Shown: piece after piece, positions 24,579 through 32,580 of the stretch
Layout: every line of letters begins with the position of its first letter
How positions within the stretch are numbered: position 1 is the first letter of the stretch
The notes under the pieces: generated by a model
Databases searched by the model: none
What the model was told of the DNA's origin: nothing
What the model saw: the letters and a program-made list of their open reading frames with translations, nothing else
Program-made: the position numbers and the translations under genes
Source of the DNA: Selenomonas sp. AE3005
GTDB taxonomy: Bacteria > Bacillota > Negativicutes > Selenomonadales > Selenomonadaceae
Assembly: GCF_905233635.1 (NCBI RefSeq)
Contig: NZ_CAJODG010000021.1
Span: 1 to 45,447 of the forward strand
Reading direction: 5' to 3'
Length of the DNA: 45,447 bases

Positions 24579-25481
24579 TTAAATTTGTGCAGTATATTTA
24601 TCTCTTTCTTGTACAGGTATTTTCAATGCCTCCATTGCCTGTTGCGCGGACAAATTCATTGTTTCCATTAAGTTACGAATAGAATTCAGTCGTTCCAAAT
24701 CCTGCCCTTTGAGGATTCCTTCATCTATCCATGCATCCTTATCAGACTCATAATCCATGATAGCCATTTCACGATTCAGATAGTTAAGGCGTTCCTGTCG
24801 GTTCTGCATAAATACAGCGGATGCGTCCAGCGCAGTCTGAATAGCAGCTTCATTCATAGCCAATTCCTCCATTTCGTTTATGTCTAATTTATTGGAGAAG
24901 TAAGCCAGCCAGCGTTCTACGCTGGTCATTTCGCTGACAGGCTTTTTCTGAAATTTATTGACTTCGAGGAAATGCAGTTCCATGTCCTCATTTAAACGGC
25001 GGCTGGTTTCCTTGTTGTAGATACTATACATGGAATGCGCCGGTTCACCGGGGAAAATCGTGTAGCGCAGGATGTTAATGGTGATGGACGGTTTTAAATT
25101 CTGATACTTACCACCTTTGGCAAGGTTCATAAGGTACATCTGCGACCAATAGTAGAGAGTACGGCGCTCCATATTCTTCTTGTCTACAATCTGGACTTCC
25201 ACATCAATCTGGGTGCCGTCCTCGGTAACACAGAAAATATCCAAACGCGTAAGTTTGTCTTCATCATAAAGAGGAACAATCTCGCTGTTTTGGAATTGAA
25301 TATCCTTTATTGCCTTGGCTCCCTGACGACCAAGGACGGCGTTGAGAAAATCAATAGTTACATGCTTGCGTTCCTCTTTTCCAAAGATGAATTTGAACAG
25401 GACATCGTTCATGGGGTTGTATTTCTTGTTGGCTATATCATTTTCAATGGATTGTCGTATAAGACTTTTGAGCTCTGTCAT
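24579..25481 (-). CDS. Rpn-family recombination-promoting nuclease / PD-(D/E)XK transposase-like protein
   Basis: A 300-residue protein of the PDDEXK_2/Rpn group. The N-terminal domain shows NPMNDVLFKFIFGKEERK, then the nuclease core with Asp in RLDIFCVTEDG and Glu-Val-Gln in IDVEVQI. FSNKLDINEMEELA lies in the middle, and a helical C-terminal tail carries the sequence DEGILKGQDLERLNSIRNLM that is common in the family. Rpn proteins are nucleases that stimulate recA-independent recombination and are often duplicated within a genome. The gene is flanked by direct 247-bp autotransporter repeats, fitting involvement in local rearrangement, though this is inference. An extended -10 (TGGTATAAT at 25512-25520, minus) lies 31 nt upstream. 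Confidence 0.9.
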   Translation of the reverse strand: MTELKSLIRQSIENDIANKKYNPMNDVLFKFIFGKEERKHVTIDFLNAVLGRQGAKAIKDIQFQNSEIVPLYDEDKLTRLDIFCVTEDGTQIDVEVQIVDKKNMERRTLYYWSQMYLMNLAKGGKYQNLKPSITINILRYTIFPGEPAHSMYSIYNKETSRRLNEDMELHFLEVNKFQKKPVSEMTSVERWLAYFSNKLDINEMEELAMNEAAIQTALDASAVFMQNRQERLNYLNREMAIMDYESDKDAWIDEGILKGQDLERLNSIRNLMETMNLSAQQAMEALKIPVQERDKYTAQI

Positions 25482-25619
25482 GCGTGAATGCTCCTTTACT
25501 TTTCTAATTGGATTATACCATGAATCAAGAAAATTTTCAGCAAATTAAAAGCCAGCAGTCAACAATACTTATCTTTGTCATTTCTCGGTCTTGTCCTGTC
25601 AAATCTGACCGTCAACCGC

Positions 25620-25679
25620 AAAGTACAGGTAAAGTACAGGTCATCTGCCAGCCCCTGAGGCAAAGAATGTACCTATAAT
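25620..25679 (+). promoter_or_regulatory. Putative activator-type promoter of the autotransporter gene
   Basis: Two perfect tandem copies of AAAGTACAGGT (25620-25630, 25631-25641), with an 11-bp helical period, lie 32 bp upstream of TATAAT at 25674-25679. No good -35 is present, as expected of a promoter dependent on an activator binding at about -67 to -46. Confidence 0.5.
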
Positions 25680-25754
25680 ACAGTAGAAACATACGGACAG
25701 AGGCAGAAGAATACAATAAACTGCACATTACTTTTGGGAAAGGGAGACGTAGCT

Positions 25755-26634
25755 ATGCGTAAACAAAAACATAATTCGCGGCGATTGGCCGCACTAATTA
25801 CCGGCGCACTATTGTTTTCAGGGGGGGGCATTAACTCTCCCCATAGTGTCAGCTCAGAACACCACTATATCTGACACATCCAGTCCCGGTACAGGCAATG
25901 ATGCTTACGGCAATCACGATGGCACTAAATGGACCGGTACCGCAGATAATTCTATCACCATGACCGGTGGAGACGTAAATAACATATATGGAGCCAAAGT
26001 AGCGGATTTCGGTACTAAGCACAATAATGTAGCGATAAAAGTGATAGATGATACCATATTTCAACTGAACAATATTACAGAATCCATGGCGGCTGTCACC
26101 AATAACACCGTCACTATCTCCGGCGGCGCCATAGCAGGAAATGTTTATGGTGGGTACACCCTGAGTGGTATATCGTATAGTGTGGCTGGTAATACGTATA
26201 CTCGTACCCATTTATCACCAGCAGGGGTAACCGGCAACACCCTTGACGGCTATCTGAAATATTTCTACAGCCATCAGGCAGGTGACACGACCACCATACA
26301 TATTGAAAACGCTGCTGACGAACGCGGCAGTTTCTCCTCCGTAGACAGTCACCGCCTCCGCATTGGCGCACGCCTCACGCACAAGGTCAACGACAAGAAC
26401 AGTTTCTACGGCGGTCTTGCCTACCAGTATGAATTTGGCGGCGAGGCCAGAGCCCACTTCTCCAGTGGCGGCAATGTCCCAAGCCCCAGTGTCAAAGGCG
26501 GCAGCGGCATGCTCGAACTCGGCTGGCAGGTTAAACACGGCGAAACGCCCCTGACTCTCGACCTCGGCCTCACCGGCTGGGCCGGCAAACAACGTGGCGG
26601 CAGCGTCCAGCTCGGCGCTACGTGGAAGTTCTAA
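25755..26634 (+). pseudogene. Autotransporter-type surface protein gene, out of frame at a G8 tract
   Basis: GGGAG lies 8 nt before the ATG at 25755. The signal peptide opens MRKQKHNSRRLAALITGALLF and then meets eight G residues at 25821-25828, after which this frame stops at 25874. The frame that continues to 26634 reads ALTLPIVSAQ after the tract, exactly the missing end of the signal peptide. Seven G residues would therefore give a continuous 292-residue protein. The passenger has short repeats of the type NSITMTGGDVNNIYGA and NTVTISGGAIAGNVYGG. The final 110 residues form only about half of a normal autotransporter barrel, ending LGATWKF, so an internal deletion has probably also occurred. 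Either a phase-variable gene in the OFF state or a decaying gene. Confidence 0.8.
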
Positions 26635-26641
26635 AAACACG

Positions 26642-26688
26642 AAAAAAGCACGTGCCTGGCAGATAATCTGCTCAGCACGTGCTTTTTG
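26642..26688. terminator. Bidirectional terminator
   Basis: AAAAAGCACGTGC pairs with GCACGTGCTTTTT across 19 nt, between the autotransporter gene (+) and the 3D-domain gene (-). Confidence 0.9.
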
Positions 26689-26693
26689 TTTCA

Positions 26694-27509
26694 CTATGAC
26701 AGCACGTAAACCTCGATGTCCCGACGGCCGAAGTTCATGCATTCGCCGTAAGTTTCCATGCACAGGTCTACTTTCTGACCGCGGATTGCTCCGCCGGTGT
26801 CAGCTGCAATAGCCACCCCATAGCCCGGGATATATACCTTGGAGCCTAAGGGAATGACATTGGGGTCAACGGCAACCACGCCACGCTGGGCAGGAATGCC
26901 CGTGGCGGTAGTGCCTGTAGCACTGCCATCAGTGGGCAGGTAAGCCGTTGCTTCCATGGTATAAACGGCGCTGTAGTTTAACACACCCTGCTCCGTCTCA
27001 ACCTTGGGTCTCATTTGCTCTTCACGCATACGCTGCAGTGCCGCGAGTTTTTTTGCACTGTCAGTTACTACTATATCTAGGTTTTCCTGAATTTTCGCAT
27101 CCAGTCCCAGAGGCGTTTCCACGTCCTCCAGATTATAGCCCAACTCGATAAGGGCGTCACCTACGGTCTGCTTGCTTGTCATAACAGCTTTCTGCTGTCC
27201 GTTGTACGATACGGTAATCGGAACCGCACGATATACCGTGATTTTCGTGTTCTTGCCATCTTTTTCCAGATGGTACTCGTCGTTGGCTCTAAGTTTCACG
27301 CCAGCCAAACCCAGAATAAAAGCGGGGTTTGTATGATTGGTATTCGTCTTAATCGTTTTTCCATCTACGATGATGGATACCTGATGCCAGTCTTCCGGTA
27401 ACGAGGTTGTGGTAAAACCCGTTGATATAAGCATCATCGCTGTGAGCATCACGCACAGCATGACTTTACGTTCTTTATGATTGAAAATAAATAGCTTCGT
27501 TAAACTCAT
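26694..27509 (-). CDS. 3D-domain protein with DUF348 repeats, YabE-like
   Basis: A 271-residue exported protein. A hydrophobic N-terminus (VMLCVMLTAMMLISTGF) acts as signal or anchor. Two ubiquitin-like DUF348 units follow, near VSIIVDGKTIKT and ITVSYNGQQKAV. The C-terminal 3D domain has the three aspartates in DPNVIPLGS, AADTGGAI and VDLCMET. Such domains occur in cell-wall lytic transglycosylases related to Rpf. It follows metG-tatD as in Bacillus yabE, but has its own promoter (TTGACA, 18 nt, TATACT) and a terminator separates it from tatD. AAGGGGGC precedes the ATG. Confidence 0.9.
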   Translation of the reverse strand: MSLTKLFIFNHKERKVMLCVMLTAMMLISTGFTTTSLPEDWHQVSIIVDGKTIKTNTNHTNPAFILGLAGVKLRANDEYHLEKDGKNTKITVYRAVPITVSYNGQQKAVMTSKQTVGDALIELGYNLEDVETPLGLDAKIQENLDIVVTDSAKKLAALQRMREEQMRPKVETEQGVLNYSAVYTMEATAYLPTDGSATGTTATGIPAQRGVVAVDPNVIPLGSKVYIPGYGVAIAADTGGAIRGQKVDLCMETYGECMNFGRRDIEVYVLS

Positions 27510-27547
27510 TAAAAGCCCCCTTTAAATCTTGGTGAAGAACTTGTGGT

Positions 27548-27577
27548 AGTATACCATGAGCTTTAACCCCTTGTCAA
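27548..27577 (-). promoter_or_regulatory. Promoter of the 3D-domain gene
   Basis: Minus strand TTGACA (27572-27577), an 18-nt spacer and TATACT (27548-27553). Start site expected about 30 nt upstream of the start codon. Confidence 0.8.
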
Positions 27578-27632
27578 ATTCAACGTATACATTCTCCCAC
27601 ATCATGCTGAAAACAAGCTGAAAAATGGGAAT

Positions 27633-27671
27633 AAAAAAGCGATGAACCCTGTTTTTTGTACAGTGTTCACC
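27633..27671 (-). terminator. Terminator of the HAD-to-tatD cluster
   Basis: Minus strand: GGTGAAC-A-CTGT pairs with ACAG-G-GTTCATC and is followed by GCTTTTTT, 32 nt after the tatD stop. Confidence 0.8.
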
Positions 27672-27702
27672 ACTTCCGCCTAAAAAGCGTCATTTTCCGT
27701 GA

Positions 27703-28482
27703 TTAGAGGCCGTATAATTCTGCCCCGTTGCATGAGGTCTGTTTAGCCACCGTTTCTACAGAAATCCCCTTGATTTCGGCGACTTTCTCCGCCACATAAC
27801 GGACAAAAGCCGGTTCATTTTGTTTGCCGCGCATGGGTACCGGTGCCAAATACGGGGCATCAGTTTCCACCAAAATGCGCTCTAAGGGAAATTTTTCCAC
27901 TATCTCCGGCAGTTTGGCCGCGTTCTTATAGGTCAGCGGTCCGTCAACGCCGATATACCAGCCCATTTTATAAAGCTCCTGCGCCATTTCCCAGCTGCCG
28001 GAAAAGCAGTGCATGACACCGCGCAGGCCGCGCCCTTCCTTTTTCAGGATAGCCATGGTATCACCATGCGCCTCACGGTCATGTATGCAGACAGGCAAAT
28101 GCAGCTGCCGGGCTAAATCCAGCTGATGGATAAACATGCGCCGTTGCAGGGCGCGCTTGTCTGCGTCTTTTTCCCAGTAGTAGTCCAGACCGATTTCACC
28201 GATAGCCACTACCCGGGGCTGCTCTGTCCAGGCCGCCAGCTGGTCATCATCAGCAGCGCCCAGCTCGTAGATTTCTTCGGGGTGTATGCCTACGCCGGCA
28301 TACACGCCCGCATGCGCTGCTGCGAGCTCCACGGCCTTCTGCGATGAGGCCAGGGTGTCACCCATATTGATAATCCTGGTGACACCAGCCTGTCTGGCCC
28401 GCTCGATAACCTCAGGTTCCTTACCGGCAAACTTGCCATCATTGAGATGGGTATGGGTATCTATCAGCTCGTAGTCAGCCAT
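27703..28482 (-). CDS. tatD: TatD-family metal-dependent deoxyribonuclease
   Basis: A 259-residue TIM-barrel hydrolase. The metal motif DTHTHL starts at Asp8 with His10 and His12. GEIGLDYYW carries the metal-binding Glu, PVCIHDREAH and GVMHCFSGS the later histidines, and LVETDAPYLAP the catalytic Asp. The family acts as 3'-5' DNase and D-tyrosyl-tRNA-type quality enzymes have been proposed; DNA repair is best supported. It starts 1 nt after the metG stop, the conserved metG-tatD order of Firmicutes. Confidence 0.95.
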   Translation of the reverse strand: MADYELIDTHTHLNDGKFAGKEPEVIERARQAGVTRIINMGDTLASSQKAVELAAAHAGVYAGVGIHPEEIYELGAADDDQLAAWTEQPRVVAIGEIGLDYYWEKDADKRALQRRMFIHQLDLARQLHLPVCIHDREAHGDTMAILKKEGRGLRGVMHCFSGSWEMAQELYKMGWYIGVDGPLTYKNAAKLPEIVEKFPLERILVETDAPYLAPVPMRGKQNEPAFVRYVAEKVAEIKGISVETVAKQTSCNGAELYGL

Positions 28483-28483
28483 T

Positions 28484-30430
28484 TTAGCGCACCACAGAGC
28501 CTACAGGCATATCCACGGACAGCACCTTCAGGTCGTCGCCCTGGGACGCAGCCAGCACCATACCATGGGACACAATACCGCGAATCTTGGCCGGTTTCAG
28601 ATTGATGACCATGACCACATTTTTGCCGATAAGATCAGCAGGGGCATAATGTTTGGCAATACCGGAGACGATTTCGCGCTGTTCGTTGCCTAAATCCACC
28701 TTGAGTTTCAGGAGTTTTTCCGTTTTGGGTACCGGTTCAGCCGCCAATACCTTCACCACGCGCAGCTGCACCTTGGCAAAATCATCAATGGAGATTTCGC
28801 CATTTTCTGCCGGCTGTTCTTTGGCTTTCTTTTCCTGCTTTTCTTTCGGCTGCTTAGCTGCTTTTTCCTTGGCCGGAGCCTCGTCCTTTTCCACTTCAAT
28901 ACGGGGGAAGAGCTGTTCCGGCGTGCCAACCTTGTGACCGCCGGCAATGCCGCCCCAAGCCTTGATATCGTCAAGCTGCACATCGGCAAACTTGCCCGGC
29001 AGGTTCAGCTGCTGCCAAATGCGTTCTGCCGTTACAGGCATGAACGGGCTGATAAGCACGCTGATATGACGCAGGGATTCGGCCAGATTGTACATGACAT
29101 TGGCCAGTTCCTGTTTCTTGCTTTCATCCTTGGCCAAAGCCCAGGGAGCTGTTTCATCAATGTATTTATTGGCGCGGCTGATGAAGGCCCAAACCTTCTT
29201 AATCGACAGGGACAGTTCCATTTTATCCATATTTTCCGCAAAGAAAGCAACTGTTTCCGCAGCATCAGCCTTGAGGCTCTTGTCGATTTCGCTTTCGCCC
29301 TGCGGTGCGAGCAGCACACCATCCTGGAACTTGCCCACCATGTTGAGGGTACGGTGCAGCAGGTTGCCCAGGTCGTTGGCCAGGTCGCTGTTAATACGCT
29401 GAATGAGGGCGTCACGGGAGAAGTTGCCATCCTGACCGAGATTGATTTCACGGAGCAGAAAATAGCGGATAGCGTCGGCACCAAATTCATCAATAAGACC
29501 AATGGGGTCAACCACATTGCCCTTGGACTTGCTCATCTTGTCGCCGTCCACAATCAGCCAGCCATGGCCGTAAACCTTTTCCGGCAGTGGCAGGTCAAGC
29601 GCCATGAGAATGCAGGGCCAGATAATAGTATGGAAACGGACGATTTCCTTGCCCACAAGGTGCAGATTAGCCGGCCAGAATTTCTTAAACTTTTCCGGGT
29701 CATCAAGGAAGCCAATCGGCGTCAGATAGTTGGTGAGCGCATCAAACCATACGTAAATAACATGCTTTTCATCAATGGGTACAGGAATACCCCAGTCAAA
29801 GGAGGTACGGGAGATACACAAGTCCTCCAGCCCCTGCTTGATGAAGTTAATCATCTCATTGCGGCGGGAAACCGGCTGAATGAAATCAGGATGTTCTTCG
29901 ATATAGGAGAGAATCTTATCCTGATAGTTGCTCATCTTGAAGAAGTAAGCCTCTTCGGCCACTTCCTGCACAGGACGCCCACAATCCGGGCAGCAGCCGT
30001 TTTCATCGAGCTGATGTTCCGTCCAGTAGCTTTCACAAGGCGTGCAGTAGAGGCCCTTATAGGAACCTTTGTAAATATCGCCCTTCTCGTAAATGCGGCG
30101 GAAAATTTCCTGCACTACCTTTTCATGGCGTTTTTCCGTGGTGCGGATGAAGTCGTCATTGCTGATATCGAGTTTCTTCCAGAGATTCTGGAAACCGGCC
30201 ACGATTTTATCCGTGTATTCGATGGGCGTAATGCCGGCCTCTTCGGCCTTCTGCTGAATCTTCTGGCCGTGTTCATCAGAGCCGGTCAGAAAGAACACTT
30301 CTTCACCTGCCAGACGGTGGAAACGGGCGATGGCATCGGCAATGGTCGTGCAGTAAGCATGGCCGATATGCAGTTTGGCACTGGGGTAATAAATCGGGGT
30401 TGTGATATAAAAAGTTTTCTTGGCTGTCAT
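28484..30430 (-). CDS. metG: Methionyl-tRNA synthetase with C-terminal tRNA-binding domain
   Basis: A 648-residue class I synthetase. The HIGH motif is HIGH at residues 21-24 (AKLHIGHAYC), the zinc knuckle has four cysteines (CTPC...CPDC) and the KMSKS loop reads GDKMSKSKGN. A Lys/Glu-rich linker (about 515-545) leads to a C-terminal EMAP/Trbp111 domain (IDDFAKVQLRVVKVLAAE...NLKPAKIRGIVSHGM) used for dimerisation and tRNA binding. It lies 17 nt behind the secreted-protein gene and 1 nt ahead of tatD. The gap has no room for a T-box. Confidence 0.97.
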   Translation of the reverse strand: MTAKKTFYITTPIYYPSAKLHIGHAYCTTIADAIARFHRLAGEEVFFLTGSDEHGQKIQQKAEEAGITPIEYTDKIVAGFQNLWKKLDISNDDFIRTTEKRHEKVVQEIFRRIYEKGDIYKGSYKGLYCTPCESYWTEHQLDENGCCPDCGRPVQEVAEEAYFFKMSNYQDKILSYIEEHPDFIQPVSRRNEMINFIKQGLEDLCISRTSFDWGIPVPIDEKHVIYVWFDALTNYLTPIGFLDDPEKFKKFWPANLHLVGKEIVRFHTIIWPCILMALDLPLPEKVYGHGWLIVDGDKMSKSKGNVVDPIGLIDEFGADAIRYFLLREINLGQDGNFSRDALIQRINSDLANDLGNLLHRTLNMVGKFQDGVLLAPQGESEIDKSLKADAAETVAFFAENMDKMELSLSIKKVWAFISRANKYIDETAPWALAKDESKKQELANVMYNLAESLRHISVLISPFMPVTAERIWQQLNLPGKFADVQLDDIKAWGGIAGGHKVGTPEQLFPRIEVEKDEAPAKEKAAKQPKEKQEKKAKEQPAENGEISIDDFAKVQLRVVKVLAAEPVPKTEKLLKLKVDLGNEQREIVSGIAKHYAPADLIGKNVVMVINLKPAKIRGIVSHGMVLAASQGDDLKVLSVDMPVGSVVR

Positions 30431-30447
30431 ATAAAATCCTCCTAGGT

Positions 30448-31719
30448 TTATTTCTTATCAGGCACCATTACTATGGCCACGGGCAGATTGGATGCCCCCG
30501 GCGGTGAAAACTCAAATACGGTCTGCCCACGCTGGCTGGTTTCGCCCAAATTGGCCAGCTCGGTATTACGGGCTATGTGCCAGCTGCCGGCCTCACGTTT
30601 TACCTGTTCCTCATAGGACTCCGGGGCCGTATTGTCACCGAAATAAGTCCGGCCGTTGGGTGTGGGGTACAGCGTGAAGGCTTTTTTATTCTGATAGCTG
30701 CGGATAGCACCGGCATAAACACCGCCCAAGGGGCTCAGATAATACTTCACCTGACCGGCAATCACCGGCAGTTCCAGCCGGTAATTTATACCATAGTTGC
30801 CATAATTGACCACCTGACTGCCATCGGTAGCGTCCACACCGTAGCGGTATTTATCCTGCTTATCATCAGCCAGCATGAAATAAACGCCGCCGTCTTTGGC
30901 CGGGTCGTAGGATTTACGGGCTGTGAGCACCCGGTTCATTCCCTTAAACGTACCGCGCAAGCGCATCTCGTCCTTCGGCAGCACCGGCAGGCTTTCCGCC
31001 GCCGTCACCGGGTCGCCATAGGCATCCAGCATCAGCACTGTCACCAGTACGCTGTGTTCGGCATGAAAATCAAACACGCCGTAGGTCAGCTGGCCGGGCT
31101 GCAGGATGGTCTCATTCATATCCTCCTGCAGCAGCCTGGCTGTCCCCCGGGGCAGAACTATCTGCTGATTGAGCTCCTGACTGAAATACTCCAGCTGGGT
31201 AGCCTTGCCGACCTCCAGATAATCACTGCTGGGCTGACCGCTGCCGCCACGGGTCACCATGACCTTGTTGCTGCCCTTGTACTCGTTTTTCAGCACCACA
31301 GCCAGTTTTTTGGGTTCACTGGTGTTGTTCAGATGGTAGAACAGCACCCGGGCATCGCCTTTAACTGAGTCCTGATAGAGGATGCCGTTTTCCGGCACAT
31401 ATTCGGGACTGTCGGAAAAAATCAAGGTACCGCCCTCGTCGCGGCTGTCCATCGCCCAACGGGATAAACTCTGATTCAGCCCGGCAGCTTGTATTTTCGC
31501 CAGCTCGTCCGCGTCATCAGCCGTTTTCTCCTGGCCCTGTATGATATTCCTTATTCGCCGCATTAAATCCGTTTTGTATCCCTCCTGACCAGCCTGCCCT
31601 GTTTTGGCCTGGGCAGTGGTGACAGCGCTGCTGCCGCCAGCAGTCTGCGCCCCGGCTGCAGCCGGCAGGCAAATGAAACCAGCCAGTACCGCAGCAGCAA
31701 GTTTACGTTTAATTTTCAT
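30448..31719 (-). CDS. Secreted protein of unknown function
   Basis: A protein of 423 residues with a clear Sec signal peptide (KIKRKLAAAVLAGFICLPAAAGAQ, cleavage probably after AGA or GAQ). A Gln/Ala/Thr-rich spacer follows. The rest is rich in beta-forming segments, with no membrane anchor (LFYHLNNTSEPKKLAVVLKNEYKG, NYGNYGINYRLELP). I recognise no catalytic motif. The ATG at 31719 is used here; a TTG at 31728 with AAAGGA close upstream is also possible. It sits between the polysaccharide deacetylase and metG genes with short gaps, so it is likely exported to the envelope and co-transcribed. A surface or cell-envelope role is inferred only. Confidence 0.8.
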   Translation of the reverse strand: MKIKRKLAAAVLAGFICLPAAAGAQTAGGSSAVTTAQAKTGQAGQEGYKTDLMRRIRNIIQGQEKTADDADELAKIQAAGLNQSLSRWAMDSRDEGGTLIFSDSPEYVPENGILYQDSVKGDARVLFYHLNNTSEPKKLAVVLKNEYKGSNKVMVTRGGSGQPSSDYLEVGKATQLEYFSQELNQQIVLPRGTARLLQEDMNETILQPGQLTYGVFDFHAEHSVLVTVLMLDAYGDPVTAAESLPVLPKDEMRLRGTFKGMNRVLTARKSYDPAKDGGVYFMLADDKQDKYRYGVDATDGSQVVNYGNYGINYRLELPVIAGQVKYYLSPLGGVYAGAIRSYQNKKAFTLYPTPNGRTYFGDNTAPESYEEQVKREAGSWHIARNTELANLGETSQRGQTVFEFSPPGASNLPVAIVMVPDKK

Positions 31720-31763
31720 GGAAACCAATTCATCCTTTATATGTGTTACTCTTGTTTACTATA

Positions 31764-32561
31764 TTACTCGTTGACAATATGCTGTCTTATCCCCAGTTTA
31801 GTCATAGCCTCTGACTTAAAGATGCGCAGCTTGAATTCCGTCAGGCCGAAACGCGGATAGGGAATATTCGTGCGCTGCAGCAGATAGGGATTTGTTTTAA
31901 AAGTATTGAGGCCGCCGTCGCCGGTCACTGCCGTCAGGTATTCATTTTCCGCCAGCAGCTGGGGCATGGCCTCATCATAAGCCCCATTGGGATAAGAGAA
32001 GGTAAAGATGGTCTTGAGGCCGTTCCATTCCATCAGCAGCTTGGACAGCTTCATCTCCTCAGCCTGCTTTTCCCTGTCCAGGGTAGTAAGCTGCTGATGG
32101 TTGGCCGTATGGCTGCCCAGTTCAATGCCCCGGTTCTGCATATCACGCAGCTGATTCCAGCTCAGATACCCCTTGCGGCCGATACTGTTGGTGACCATAT
32201 ACACAGTCCCCTTCATACCGCGTGCCTCGAGCATAGGCAGCAGAACCGTGTAATTATCCTCATAACCATCATCAAAGGTCAGAATCACGGGCTTGGCCGG
32301 CAGTTCCTGCTTGCCCTTCTTCGCGCGCATGAAATCCTGCATGGAAATCGTCGTATATCCCTGCTGCTGCAAGTAATCCAGCTGCGCCGCAAACTCTGCC
32401 GGCGGCACTGAATACGGCTTGCCCTCACTATCCGTCTCATCGCTGATATGGTGGTATTCCAGCACCAGTACGCCCTGCGGCGTTGGTGTCAAGGTCAGCC
32501 ATGACAAAAAGACCATAAGGGCAAAACACAGTGCCCCCAATACATATTTTACATAGTGCAA
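31764..32561 (-). CDS. Polysaccharide deacetylase (NodB-type), membrane-anchored
   Basis: A 265-residue carbohydrate esterase family 4 protein. Residues 5-24 form an uncleaved signal anchor (YVLGALCFALMVFLSWLTL). The NodB domain has motif 1 TFDDGYED (catalytic and metal Asp), motif 2 GSHTANH with the two metal histidines, and SYPNGAYD as motif 3. It would remove N-acetyl groups from peptidoglycan or an extracellular glycan at the outer face of the inner membrane. It lies 19 nt behind whiA. Substrate is undetermined. Confidence 0.9.
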   Translation of the reverse strand: MHYVKYVLGALCFALMVFLSWLTLTPTPQGVLVLEYHHISDETDSEGKPYSVPPAEFAAQLDYLQQQGYTTISMQDFMRAKKGKQELPAKPVILTFDDGYEDNYTVLLPMLEARGMKGTVYMVTNSIGRKGYLSWNQLRDMQNRGIELGSHTANHQQLTTLDREKQAEEMKLSKLLMEWNGLKTIFTFSYPNGAYDEAMPQLLAENEYLTAVTGDGGLNTFKTNPYLLQRTNIPYPRFGLTEFKLRIFKSEAMTKLGIRQHIVNE

Positions 32562-32580
32562 TCTATAATCCCTACTTCCA

